Shown: positions 56,896 to 64,000 of the stretch, one piece after another
Layout: each line of letters starts with the position of its first letter
Numbering within the stretch: the stretch's first letter is position 1
Assembly (NCBI GenBank): GCA_959596505.1
Contig: CAUFWM010000001.1
Coordinates: forward strand, 40,953 to 104,952
Direction: 5' to 3'
Source of the DNA: an uncultured Collinsella sp.
Lineage (GTDB): Bacteria > Actinomycetota > Coriobacteriia > Coriobacteriales > Coriobacteriaceae
DNA: 64,000 bases
Notes under the pieces: generated by a model
Seen by the model: the letters and a program-made list of their open reading frames with translations, nothing else
Database searches by the model: none
Told to the model about the DNA's origin: nothing
Translations under genes and position numbers: made by a program

Positions 56896-58623
56896 CTACA
56901 TACGCCCCAATTCGCCCACGATATGACCCACGCGGTCCTCGGGCTCCTTGACCTCGACGCCGTTGAAGCGGAAGAACCGCGCCGGGTCGTGCATCAGGTC
57001 CTCGAGCGGCACCAGCACAAAGTCGCGCTCGCCGATCAGCGGATGCGGCAGGCGCAGCTTCTTGCCGCCGTGCGTCTCACCATCCATCCACAGCAGGTCC
57101 AAGTCGATGGTGCGCGGGCCGTTGACCTTGGCCTTCTTGGAGCGGTCGCGGCCCAGCTCGAGCTCGATCTTCTGCAGCTCGTCAAGCAGTACCAGCGGCG
57201 CCAGCTCGGTCTTAATCTCGATAACGGCGTTGGCAAACGCGTCCTGGCGCGTCTCGTAGGCCGGCTCGCTCTCGAAGATGCGCGAGCAGTTGGACACGCA
57301 GGTGAGCGGGATCTCGGCGATCATGTCGCGCGCGGCGCGGATGTTGTCGCAGCGATGTCCCAGGTTGGAACCCACGGCCACAAACGCGCGGCGCGGCTGC
57401 GGCTTGGCGACGGCCCAGTAACCGTTCAGGAACTGCGCGAAGCCGGTGACGTCGTGCACGCGCACGATGTTGGCACCGGCCTGGATGGCGCCCAGGCACA
57501 CACCAAACGTAGCGGCATCGCGCGCGGCGGCCTCGGTCACGCCCGAGACGGCGCCCACAAAACGCTTGCGCGACACGGCGCACATGAGCGGATAGCCCAG
57601 CGATGCCATCTTGGCGGTCTCGCGCTGGATGACGATATCCTCGTTGGCCGTCTTGCCAAAACCCGGGCCGGGATCGATGCAGATGCGATCGCGCGACACA
57701 CCGGCATGAATGAGCGTGCGGGCCTGGTCGGACAGGAAACCCATGACGCGGCGCATGATGGGCGCCGAATCGGGCAGGGTGAAGCGGCGGAGCTGAGAGG
57801 TGGGCACGTAGGCCTCCTCGCGGCGGGCGCTGCGGCGCATCATGGCTGCCAGGTGGTCATTGGGCTCCGGCGCGGGCTCGGGGGTCGCGGCAGGCTCGGC
57901 GGCAGGGGCGACCCGCTCGGCCGCCGGTGCCGCCTGCTTCTGCTCGTCCGCAGGCTCGGGCGCGGGCTCCGGGTCGCCAAACGGCAGCGAAGGCTGCACC
58001 ACGCCGCCCGGAAGCTTGGCCTCCGTCTTGGGCTCGCCCAGCAGCTTGCCGCGACGGCGGCGAGCCGGCCTCTCGGCCTCTCGCGCGGCCTCGGCAGCCG
58101 CCTCGCGCGCCTTCTCGGCAACAAACGCCGCGGCCGAGGTGTCGAGCTGCACCGTTGCATGTGTGCGGGTAGGTGCCGCGACCTCGCCGGCGTGCATCAC
58201 GATGACGCCGCAGGTGCTTGTCGCGACAAACTCGACCATCTTGGGGTCGGTGAAGCCCGTCACATCGTTGACGATCGAGGCGCCGCAGCGCACGGCAGCC
58301 TTGGCGACCGCCACGTGGCGCGTGTCGATCGAGACGATGGCGCCCTCTTTTGCCAGCGCGCGCACCACGGGCAGCACGCGGCGAGCCTCCTCGTCGGGAT
58401 TGACCGGGGTAAAGCCGGGGCGCGTGGACTCGCCGCCTACGTCGATGATGTCGGCGCCGGCGTCGAGCATCGCCAGGCCGTACTCGATAGCGGCATCCGC
58501 ATCGAAGTGCTCGCCGCCGTCGCTAAACGAATCGGGCGTCACGTTGAGGACGCCCATGATGCGCGGACGGTCAAAGCTGAGCTCGTACTTTCCGCACCGC
58601 CATGTCTTGCTATCGTTCGCCAT
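56896..58623 (-). CDS. folP-folK: Fused dihydropteroate synthase and HPPK (folP-folK) with a large insertion
   Basis: 575 aa from ATG 58623 (AGGAGG six bases upstream). An N-terminal DHPS TIM barrel with GVLNVTPDSFSDGG, GGESTRPG and DPGPGFGK, and a C-terminal HPPK from about 412 with FVAVGSNLGHR and RTIDLDLLWMDG. It thus makes dihydropteroate from hydroxymethyldihydropterin and pABA. Between HAGEV and the strand ICIDPGPGFG (about 149-280) the barrel is interrupted by about 130 residues of Ala/Glu/Pro/Arg-rich sequence, which canonical DHPS lacks. The catalytic motifs on both sides remain intact. Confidence 0.93.
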   Translation of the reverse strand: MANDSKTWRCGKYELSFDRPRIMGVLNVTPDSFSDGGEHFDADAAIEYGLAMLDAGADIIDVGGESTRPGFTPVNPDEEARRVLPVVRALAKEGAIVSIDTRHVAVAKAAVRCGASIVNDVTGFTDPKMVEFVATSTCGVIVMHAGEVAAPTRTHATVQLDTSAAAFVAEKAREAAAEAAREAERPARRRRGKLLGEPKTEAKLPGGVVQPSLPFGDPEPAPEPADEQKQAAPAAERVAPAAEPAATPEPAPEPNDHLAAMMRRSARREEAYVPTSQLRRFTLPDSAPIMRRVMGFLSDQARTLIHAGVSRDRICIDPGPGFGKTANEDIVIQRETAKMASLGYPLMCAVSRKRFVGAVSGVTEAAARDAATFGVCLGAIQAGANIVRVHDVTGFAQFLNGYWAVAKPQPRRAFVAVGSNLGHRCDNIRAARDMIAEIPLTCVSNCSRIFESEPAYETRQDAFANAVIEIKTELAPLVLLDELQKIELELGRDRSKKAKVNGPRTIDLDLLWMDGETHGGKKLRLPHPLIGERDFVLVPLEDLMHDPARFFRFNGVEVKEPEDRVGHIVGELGRM

Positions 58624-58717
58624 GAACATCCTCCTAAAATGCCCACGCCGCCGCGCTTGGGCGCTGGCGGCGGGGTCGTTTTGCAATCAGTCTTTCTATT
58701 GTATCCGCGCGCGCGGG

Positions 58718-59470
58718 CTAGAACGCAAACGCGGCCGCGATGTCGCAAGAAATCAGCAGGTCGGCATTTGTATCCTGATCGGTGGGAGCAAGATTGCAAA
58801 TGGCCAGCGTATCGCCGGTAAAGTAGCGCGTAAGGCCCGCCGCCGGATACACCACGAGCGAAGTCCCGCCCACAATAAGGGCATCGGCCGCGGCGATGGC
58901 GGCAACGGCACCGGTAAGCACATGCTCGTCGAGCGGCTCCTCGTAGAGCACCACATCGGGCTTGATGCGGCCGCCGCACACAGGACACGCGGGCACGCCC
59001 GCGGCATCCTCGTGCTCGCGCGAGCAAATCCACTCGGCGCTATAGACCGCGCCGCACGACTGACAAATGTTGCGATGGACCGATCCGTGCAGCTCGAATA
59101 CGCGCTGCGAACCGGCCATCTGATGCAGGCCGTCGATATTTTGCGTCACCACGGCATTTAGCTTTCCGGCGCGCTCCAGCTCGGCCAGCTTGGTGTGGCA
59201 GCGGTTGGGCTTGGCGCCAAGCGCGATCATCTTGGTGCGGTAGAAGTCGAAGAACTCGGCCGGATGCGCCTCATAAAAGCTATGCGAGAGCATGGTCTCG
59301 GGCGGATAGGCAAACTGCTGGTGATACAGGCCGTCCACGCTGCGGAAATCGGGGATGCCACTCGCCGTGGAAACACCCGCGCCACCAAAGAAGACCACGC
59401 GCTTGTGGGTGCCGAACAGCTCTTCCAGCGCGGCGGAGGCCTGCTTGGGATCCGTTATTGCCTGCGTCAT
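58718..59470 (-). CDS. cobB: SIR2-family NAD-dependent protein deacylase
   Basis: 250 aa from ATG 59470 (GGAGG upstream; the longer frame to 59521 lacks an SD). Motifs GAGVSTASGIPDFRS (NAD), TQNIDGLHQ and HGSV (catalytic His), a zinc ribbon C-QS-C ... C-PV-C, and GTSLVVYPAA. All catalytic residues present. Class U or III-like by the zinc site; removes acyl groups from lysines. Flanked by folP-folK on one side and a divergent exonuclease III on the other. Confidence 0.92.
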   Translation of the reverse strand: MTQAITDPKQASAALEELFGTHKRVVFFGGAGVSTASGIPDFRSVDGLYHQQFAYPPETMLSHSFYEAHPAEFFDFYRTKMIALGAKPNRCHTKLAELERAGKLNAVVTQNIDGLHQMAGSQRVFELHGSVHRNICQSCGAVYSAEWICSREHEDAAGVPACPVCGGRIKPDVVLYEEPLDEHVLTGAVAAIAAADALIVGGTSLVVYPAAGLTRYFTGDTLAICNLAPTDQDTNADLLISCDIAAAFAF

Positions 59471-59606
59471 ATGAGTCCTCCGTCCTTGTTGGTCGGGCAG
59501 CGTCGGACGACATCCCGGCATACGGCCTTTGAGTCAGCACGCGCGGAGCCCACCACCGCCCCTGTTGCGCTAATCTTAAGCCTGCCAACCCCGTCGAAAG
59601 GACACC

Positions 59607-60425
59607 ATGCCTCAGACTTACACTTTCGCCTCGTGGAACGTCAACGGCCTGCGCGCCGTGCTCAAAAAGGACCCGAGCTTTATCCAGATCGCGCAAGAAC
59701 TCGACGTCGATATCTTGGCGCTGCAGGAGACCAAGCTGCAGGAGGGGCAGGTCGATATTGACCTGCCCGGCTATCATCAAACCTGGAGCTATGCCGAGCG
59801 CAAAGGCTATTCGGGCACTGCGGTCTTTAGCCGCCAGGAACCGCTGCGCGTATTGCGCGCCGACGCGCTGCTGCCTTATGCCGGCGAGGGCGAGGCGGCC
59901 GAGCTCGTCGCCCAAGCCGCAACCGAGGGCCGCGTCTGCACGCTCGAGTTCGACAAGTTTTGGTTTGTCGACGTCTACACGCCTAACGCCCAAAATGAGC
60001 TCGCGCGCATCGACGTGCGCATGGCCTGGGACGATGCCTATCGCGACTTTTTGAGCGCGCTTGAGCGTGAGACCGGCAAGCCCGTTGTAACCTGTGGCGA
60101 CTTTAACGTGGCGCACGAGGAAATCGACCTTAAGAACCCCAAGTCCAACCGCGGCAACGCCGGCTTTTCGGACGAGGAGCGCGGCAAGTTTACCGAGCTG
60201 CTCAACGCCGGTTTTACCGACACCTGGCGCGCGGCCAATCCTGACGTCGAGGGCGTCTACAGCTGGTGGAGCTACCGCTTTAATGCCCGCAAGAACAACG
60301 CAGGCTGGCGCATCGATTACTTCCTGGTGAGCGACGCAATCGCCGGCAATGTGTGCGACACCGGTATCCGTGGCGACATCTTTGGCAGCGACCACTGTCC
60401 CGTCACCCTCACCCTAGAGTTCTAG
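59607..60425 (+). CDS. xthA: Exodeoxyribonuclease III (AP endonuclease)
   Basis: 272 aa; ATG with AAAGGA upstream. The EEP-fold motifs are complete: SWNVNGLRA, LQETK, DVYTPN, GDFNVAHE, SNRGNAGF, a WWSYRF block and GSDHCPV. Repairs abasic sites. Normal length for the family, apparently constitutive and monocistronic. Confidence 0.95.
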   Translation: MPQTYTFASWNVNGLRAVLKKDPSFIQIAQELDVDILALQETKLQEGQVDIDLPGYHQTWSYAERKGYSGTAVFSRQEPLRVLRADALLPYAGEGEAAELVAQAATEGRVCTLEFDKFWFVDVYTPNAQNELARIDVRMAWDDAYRDFLSALERETGKPVVTCGDFNVAHEEIDLKNPKSNRGNAGFSDEERGKFTELLNAGFTDTWRAANPDVEGVYSWWSYRFNARKNNAGWRIDYFLVSDAIAGNVCDTGIRGDIFGSDHCPVTLTLEF

Positions 60426-60485
60426 CCCCAACTGACCCCCTGGGGACGGAGGAAAAGGGATCATCTGACCTCGTCCCCCTATAAG

Positions 60486-60548
60486 TTGCGGTGGAATAGT
60501 TCCTGCTTCGGCCCCAAACAGCCAAAAACGAGAACTATTCCACCGCAA
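60486..60548. repeat. Palindrome between xthA and the ECF operon
   Basis: Perfect 17-bp arms, TTGCGGTGGAATAGTTC and its complement, with a 29-nt centre. A nearby GGGGACG / CGTCCCC pair (about 60440-60480) forms a second, smaller hairpin. They fill most of the gap 60426-60572 and could end transcription of both convergent genes. Confidence 0.85.
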
Positions 60549-60572
60549 GTTCGTGAGGGAACGCGAAATGCC

Positions 60573-61286
60573 CTACAGCCCGTATTTCACGACGACTCGG
60601 TTGATCCGTCGACACCAGGGCTTATACAGGGCAGCCAAGAACACGCAGGTCGCAAGGCCGTGCGTGATATCGAACGGCACCGCCGTGGCAAAACGCGCCA
60701 CGGCGCCCGCCCACGTGAGCGGCTGCACAAAACCGATGATGTCGTAGGCGTTGATCACCACGCCGTAGAGCAGGCCCGATGCAAAGCCGTACGCCATCAG
60801 CGACGGCATGCGCACGGTTCCATCCGCACGGTCGAACGCGCCCGCATGCGCCAACTCACCGCCAACATAGCCAACCAGACCCCAGGCATACATCTGCCAT
60901 GGCGTCCACATGCCCTGCCCAAAAAAGAAGTTGCTGGTCAGCGCCGCCAGCGCACCGACCATAAAGCCGTTACGACGACCGAGCGTCGCCCCGGCGATAA
61001 TGGCGATGGCGCTCACGGGTTTAAAGTCGGGAATGGGGCCAAACAAGATGCGCCCCGCCGCGGCCAACGCCGCCAGAACCAGCGTGGGCATAATCTGGCG
61101 CAGGCCCGGTCGCGATGCCTCGTAGCCCGCAAAGAACAACGCAAGCACCAGCGCCACCACGACAAGCATGGCAAGTGCCGCCTGCTCAACGCCCGCCAGC
61201 AACGCCGCAGCCATCACGGCTGGCACCGCCAGCAGCAGCGGGATCTCCAGTTTTGCGAGTAGGCGCGCGATGCGATAATCCGTCAT
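60573..61286 (-). CDS. ECF transporter substrate-specificity (S) subunit
   Basis: 237 aa from ATG 61286, four bases after the ATPase stop. Six membrane helices, with segments PDFKPVSAIAIIAGATLG and TSNFFFGQGMWTPWQMYAWG, the core of a large ECF S-component family (PF12822-like). The vitamin or metal it binds cannot be read from the sequence. Third gene of the T-AA'-S operon. Confidence 0.85.
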   Translation of the reverse strand: MTDYRIARLLAKLEIPLLLAVPAVMAAALLAGVEQAALAMLVVVALVLALFFAGYEASRPGLRQIMPTLVLAALAAAGRILFGPIPDFKPVSAIAIIAGATLGRRNGFMVGALAALTSNFFFGQGMWTPWQMYAWGLVGYVGGELAHAGAFDRADGTVRMPSLMAYGFASGLLYGVVINAYDIIGFVQPLTWAGAVARFATAVPFDITHGLATCVFLAALYKPWCRRINRVVVKYGL

Positions 61287-61290
61287 CCCA

Positions 61291-62934
61291 TCACGCCCTA
61301 TAAAACACATTGTCGGCAAAGAAGTCGGCCGGCGGCTCCATGCAGGCAATCTCACCGTCGAACATCATGGCAATGTCATCGGCAACCTGCTCGGCAAAAT
61401 CCAGATCGTGTGTGGCCATGATGACGGTGCCGCCAGCCTTCGCATGGTCACGCAGGGTGCGGGCGATGATGCGGCGGCTGACCAGGTCTAGACCCTTGGT
61501 GGGCTCATCGAGCAACAGCAGCTCGGGGCCAATCAGAAGCAGTTTTGCCAACGCAAGCAGTTGACGCTGCCCGCCCGAAAGATCGTACGGGTGGCGCCCA
61601 TCCAGGCCGTCCAATCCCAGCTGCGCCGCGCGCTCCTGGGCCGCGCCCTCGTCATACCCGCAGGTCGAAGCCCATTCCATCAGCTCATCGCGCACTGTCT
61701 CGGCAACCAGCAACGCCTTGGGATTCTGAGGCAGCAGTGCCGTCGAGGCAGCCCCGCGCTCCATATGCCCACGCTGCAACTTGACCGTCTTGGCCAGCAC
61801 CGAAAGCATTGTCGACTTACCACAGCCGTTACCGCCCACAACCGCATGCACCGCGCCTGCCGAAAACGACGCATCGAGTCCGCGCAGCACCCAGCCGGAC
61901 GCCCGATCGTAGCGAAACCAGCTCCCTGCCAGGGTGGTAGCCGACCCAGCGTGCATTTTTGGGAGAATTCGGCATCCACCGGCGCGCGATGGCGCCCCCG
62001 AGTCACCCTGCGGCAGTATTTGCGCCTCAAATTCACCCGATTTGTCCGATTTCAGCCATTTTTCTGCACCCGGAGCGCCCGCGCGCGGGTCCAAAGAGCC
62101 CAGCTGGCCACTGGCGCTGCTGAAAACTCCGTTTTTTGCACGCCGCGAGGCACCCCACCCTGACGCCTCGCCAGAAAACAGCTCTTCACGATGCCCCAGG
62201 GAGGCAATGTCGGCCACCTCGCACACGCGTCCGTCTTCAATCCGATACGCGCACGTCGCGTATTCGAGCATCGGACGTGGCTGATGCGTTGCCACGACAA
62301 CCGTGCAGCCCAGCTCGCGATTCACGCGGAACAGCGCATGCAGAAAACTCTTCTCGGCAACGGGATCCAGTTGGGACGTGGGCTCGTCGAGCAGCAGCAC
62401 GCGTGGGCGCAACGCCAGCACAGCCGCCAGCGACAGCAGCTGTTTGCGTCCACCCGAAAGCGTATCGGTATCGCGGTGGAGCCAATCCTCCAACCCAAAG
62501 AAATAGCTGGTCTCGGCCACGCGACGGCGCATCTCGTCGCGCGACATGCCTAAGTTTTCCAGACCAAACGCCATCTCGTGCCACACGGTTTCGCACACGA
62601 TCTGGTTCTCGGGGTCCTGAAACACATAGCCCACGCGCTCCGCGGACGCCCGAACATCCATGTCGGCAACGCTCTCGCCCAGCACGCGCAGCTCGCCAGC
62701 GCATTCGCCCGTCGGCGAAATCTCGGGTTTGAGCAGCGAGAGCAACGTTGACTTACCCGACCCCGTACCACCTACCAGCAGTGCAAACGCCCCTTGGGGA
62801 ACAGACCAGTCGAGCCCGTCGAGCACCGGCGCCTCGGCCCCGGGGTAGGCAAAGCGCAGACCCCGCGCTTCAATCGCCGGCGTATCCGAGCCGCACACCA
62901 TGCCCGCCATCATGCTTCCGTCCAACCGGGTCAT
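61291..62934 (-). CDS. Fused ECF transporter ATPases (EcfA-EcfA')
   Basis: 547 aa with two complete ABC cassettes: first Walker A GGTGSGKST (55-63), signature LSGGRKQ (159-165), Walker B LLLDEPTSQLD; second Walker A GGNGCGKST (about 368-376), signature LSGGQRQL, Walker B LLLDEPTKGLD, H-loops in ATHQP and ATHDL. The two are joined by a linker (about 258-335) that is unusual in composition and whose DNA ends in TGCA-type inverted words. The start overlaps the T-subunit stop by one base (TGATG). Confidence 0.92.
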   Translation of the reverse strand: MTRLDGSMMAGMVCGSDTPAIEARGLRFAYPGAEAPVLDGLDWSVPQGAFALLVGGTGSGKSTLLSLLKPEISPTGECAGELRVLGESVADMDVRASAERVGYVFQDPENQIVCETVWHEMAFGLENLGMSRDEMRRRVAETSYFFGLEDWLHRDTDTLSGGRKQLLSLAAVLALRPRVLLLDEPTSQLDPVAEKSFLHALFRVNRELGCTVVVATHQPRPMLEYATCAYRIEDGRVCEVADIASLGHREELFSGEASGWGASRRAKNGVFSSASGQLGSLDPRAGAPGAEKWLKSDKSGEFEAQILPQGDSGAPSRAGGCRILPKMHAGSATTLAGSWFRYDRASGWVLRGLDASFSAGAVHAVVGGNGCGKSTMLSVLAKTVKLQRGHMERGAASTALLPQNPKALLVAETVRDELMEWASTCGYDEGAAQERAAQLGLDGLDGRHPYDLSGGQRQLLALAKLLLIGPELLLLDEPTKGLDLVSRRIIARTLRDHAKAGGTVIMATHDLDFAEQVADDIAMMFDGEIACMEPPADFFADNVFYRA

Positions 62935-63827
62935 CAGCCAAACCTCTTCTCGTCAATCGCGTGCAGCACACAGGGCAGCGCCATCCAGGCCGCGTATACA
63001 ACATAGCCCAGCCACGGCGCGGGCACCGAAAGCTGCGGGTAAAACGAATACTGCGTTGTCGCGGTCCATGCCACTGCCACCGCGGCGGCGCCAAACAGCG
63101 CGAGCTCGACCAGCGCGGCAACGTCGCTGCGTCCCAGTCGATACCGCGCGTACGTCGTACGGCGCGACGCAGCACCCCACCCGCGCGAGCGCATGGCATC
63201 CGCGCGCTCAAGCGAATCTTCCATGCCCCAGCCCATCAGCACGCTCGACGCCCGCAGGCGCGATCGCACGGGATCGGCGGGCGCACGCCCCGGCACATCG
63301 ATCGCGTCCTGCACCGCCAGCACCGTACGGCCGCGGCGCAAAAACTGCGGGATAAGCCGCATACACATCGAGATCATGAGCGCGAGCACCGGCGCGGCGT
63401 TGCCCAACAGTGCGAGCACCTTGTCGTATTCGAGCATCGACGCCGCCGCCTCAAACCACAGCACGCTCGCCACAAACAGCCCGCCCATGCACAGGCCGTA
63501 AACCATGCTCTCCAGATACACCGCGCGCATGCCAATACGAAACAGCTCCGTCGAGCCCGAGGCGCTAAACAGCGGATTGAGCACCGCGATGATCAAAATC
63601 ACTGGCAGCTGCCAGCGAAGCGCCCCCAACGTGCGCGCAGCACCGCGCGTCGCAAACCCGTACGCCAACCCACCCGCAAGCGACAGCGCGATCAACACCG
63701 GTTGCATCGAGAACATGGTGAGCCCCAACGTCAGCACCATGTAGAGCGCCGGAACTGCCGGATGCGACATCGAAAATGCCCCCACGGGCTCGGCGCCCGA
63801 ACCCTCTCGTATGTTGTCCATAGGCAT
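62934..63827 (-). CDS. ecfT: ECF transporter T subunit
   Basis: 297 aa; ATG with GGAGG six bases upstream. Five to six membrane helices and the coupling-helix motif ADAMRSRGWG, the ARG-type coupling sequence of EcfT that contacts the ATPases. First gene of the operon, which is T, fused AA', S. The second ATG (63821) is less favoured by SD spacing. Confidence 0.9.
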   Translation of the reverse strand: MPMDNIREGSGAEPVGAFSMSHPAVPALYMVLTLGLTMFSMQPVLIALSLAGGLAYGFATRGAARTLGALRWQLPVILIIAVLNPLFSASGSTELFRIGMRAVYLESMVYGLCMGGLFVASVLWFEAAASMLEYDKVLALLGNAAPVLALMISMCMRLIPQFLRRGRTVLAVQDAIDVPGRAPADPVRSRLRASSVLMGWGMEDSLERADAMRSRGWGAASRRTTYARYRLGRSDVAALVELALFGAAAVAVAWTATTQYSFYPQLSVPAPWLGYVVYAAWMALPCVLHAIDEKRFG

Positions 63828-63960
63828 CCCCGCCCTCCCGCCAAATCACCGACGCCGAAGCACTGCCGGCACCGCCCGCAAGCAGCGCAAACACCACACC
63901 AGCGGCCCAAGCCTCAGCTGCCGCGCATCAATCGTTACGCGCTCATCATATGCCTGCGGT

Positions 63961-63988
63961 ATCATATTGCGCCGTGTATCGTTTCCAA
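63961..63988 (-). promoter_or_regulatory. Promoter of the ECF operon
   Basis: TTGGAA (63983-63988) and TATGAT (63961-63966) with a 16-bp spacer on the minus strand. It leaves a leader of about 125 nt before the ecfT start; I searched this leader for the cobalamin, FMN and TPP riboswitch cores and recognised none. Confidence 0.6.
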
Positions 63989-64000
63989 ACACACGTCTCT

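Noticed and set aside
63828..63960. Cobalamin, FMN or TPP riboswitch in the ECF leader
   Set aside because: No conserved core of these classes could be recognised in the 125-nt leader; short frames in it lack an SD.

Overview
The window looks like a chromosomal segment of a gut Coriobacteriia member, most probably a Collinsella-type organism (Actinomycetota). This is inferred from the high GC content, GC-ending codons, strong Shine-Dalgarno sites, a ferredoxin-type group 4 [NiFe] hydrogenase, ECF vitamin transporters, NRAMP-related and CNNM-type metal transport proteins, DUF4143-type ATPases, and unusually many intergenic palindromes. No species marker (rRNA) is present, so the genus is an inference.

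Layout. 1-11.5 kb: the end of an O-acyltransferase with an SGNH domain; a probable Mg2+ uptake pair (NRAMP-related transporter plus a PRC/MgtE_N/CBS membrane protein); a NodB-fold protein lacking its metal ligands; PRC-barrel and YtxH proteins; a protein resembling the cyanophycin synthetase N-domain; a CNNM/CorC protein; a hemolysin III protein and an alpha/beta hydrolase. 11.7-21.9 kb: a DUF362 ferredoxin; an FtsX/MacB-type ABC exporter; an ABC-2 exporter (ATPase plus two permeases) divergent from a NarL-type two-component system, an arrangement like the LnrLMN/LnrJK resistance loci of Bacillus. 22.4-28.1 kb: a five-gene Ech-like hydrogenase operon in which the NuoL-like and NuoH-like membrane subunits are fused in one 960-residue chain.

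28.3-42.7 kb: an orphan HTH gene, then a four-gene surface operon: three single-pass exported proteins of the TasA/alternate-signal type and a 3,556-residue secreted GLUG-repeat protein without a sortase motif. This is the best candidate for an undescribed system. 42.9-47.1 kb: a DUF4143 ATPase preceded by five 12-bp repeats at an exact 23-bp period, an old-yellow-enzyme-type reductase, and six hairpins at an almost exact 80-bp period.

47.2-53.6 kb: a 6.4-kb integrative element in the 3' end of the initiator tRNA-fMet gene, bounded by identical 41-bp att copies. It carries a tyrosine integrase, an XRE repressor with an operator, a membrane protein as possible cargo, a MobC-like protein, a large perfect hairpin, a replisome-organizer-like protein and an excisionase. 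It has separated the tRNA from its original terminator and supplies a new one.

53.8-64 kb: coaX; a second DUF4143 ATPase bracketed by three copies of another palindrome; a degenerate biotin-ligase-like protein; a folP-folK fusion with a large disordered insertion; a sirtuin; exonuclease III; and a complete ECF transporter operon (T, fused AA', S) with a recognisable promoter.

The window has no rRNA and no CRISPR array. At least nine families of intergenic inverted or direct repeats were found, some at gene ends and two beside ATPase genes. Strand-opposite long open frames across the GC-rich genes are artefacts of codon bias and were left out.
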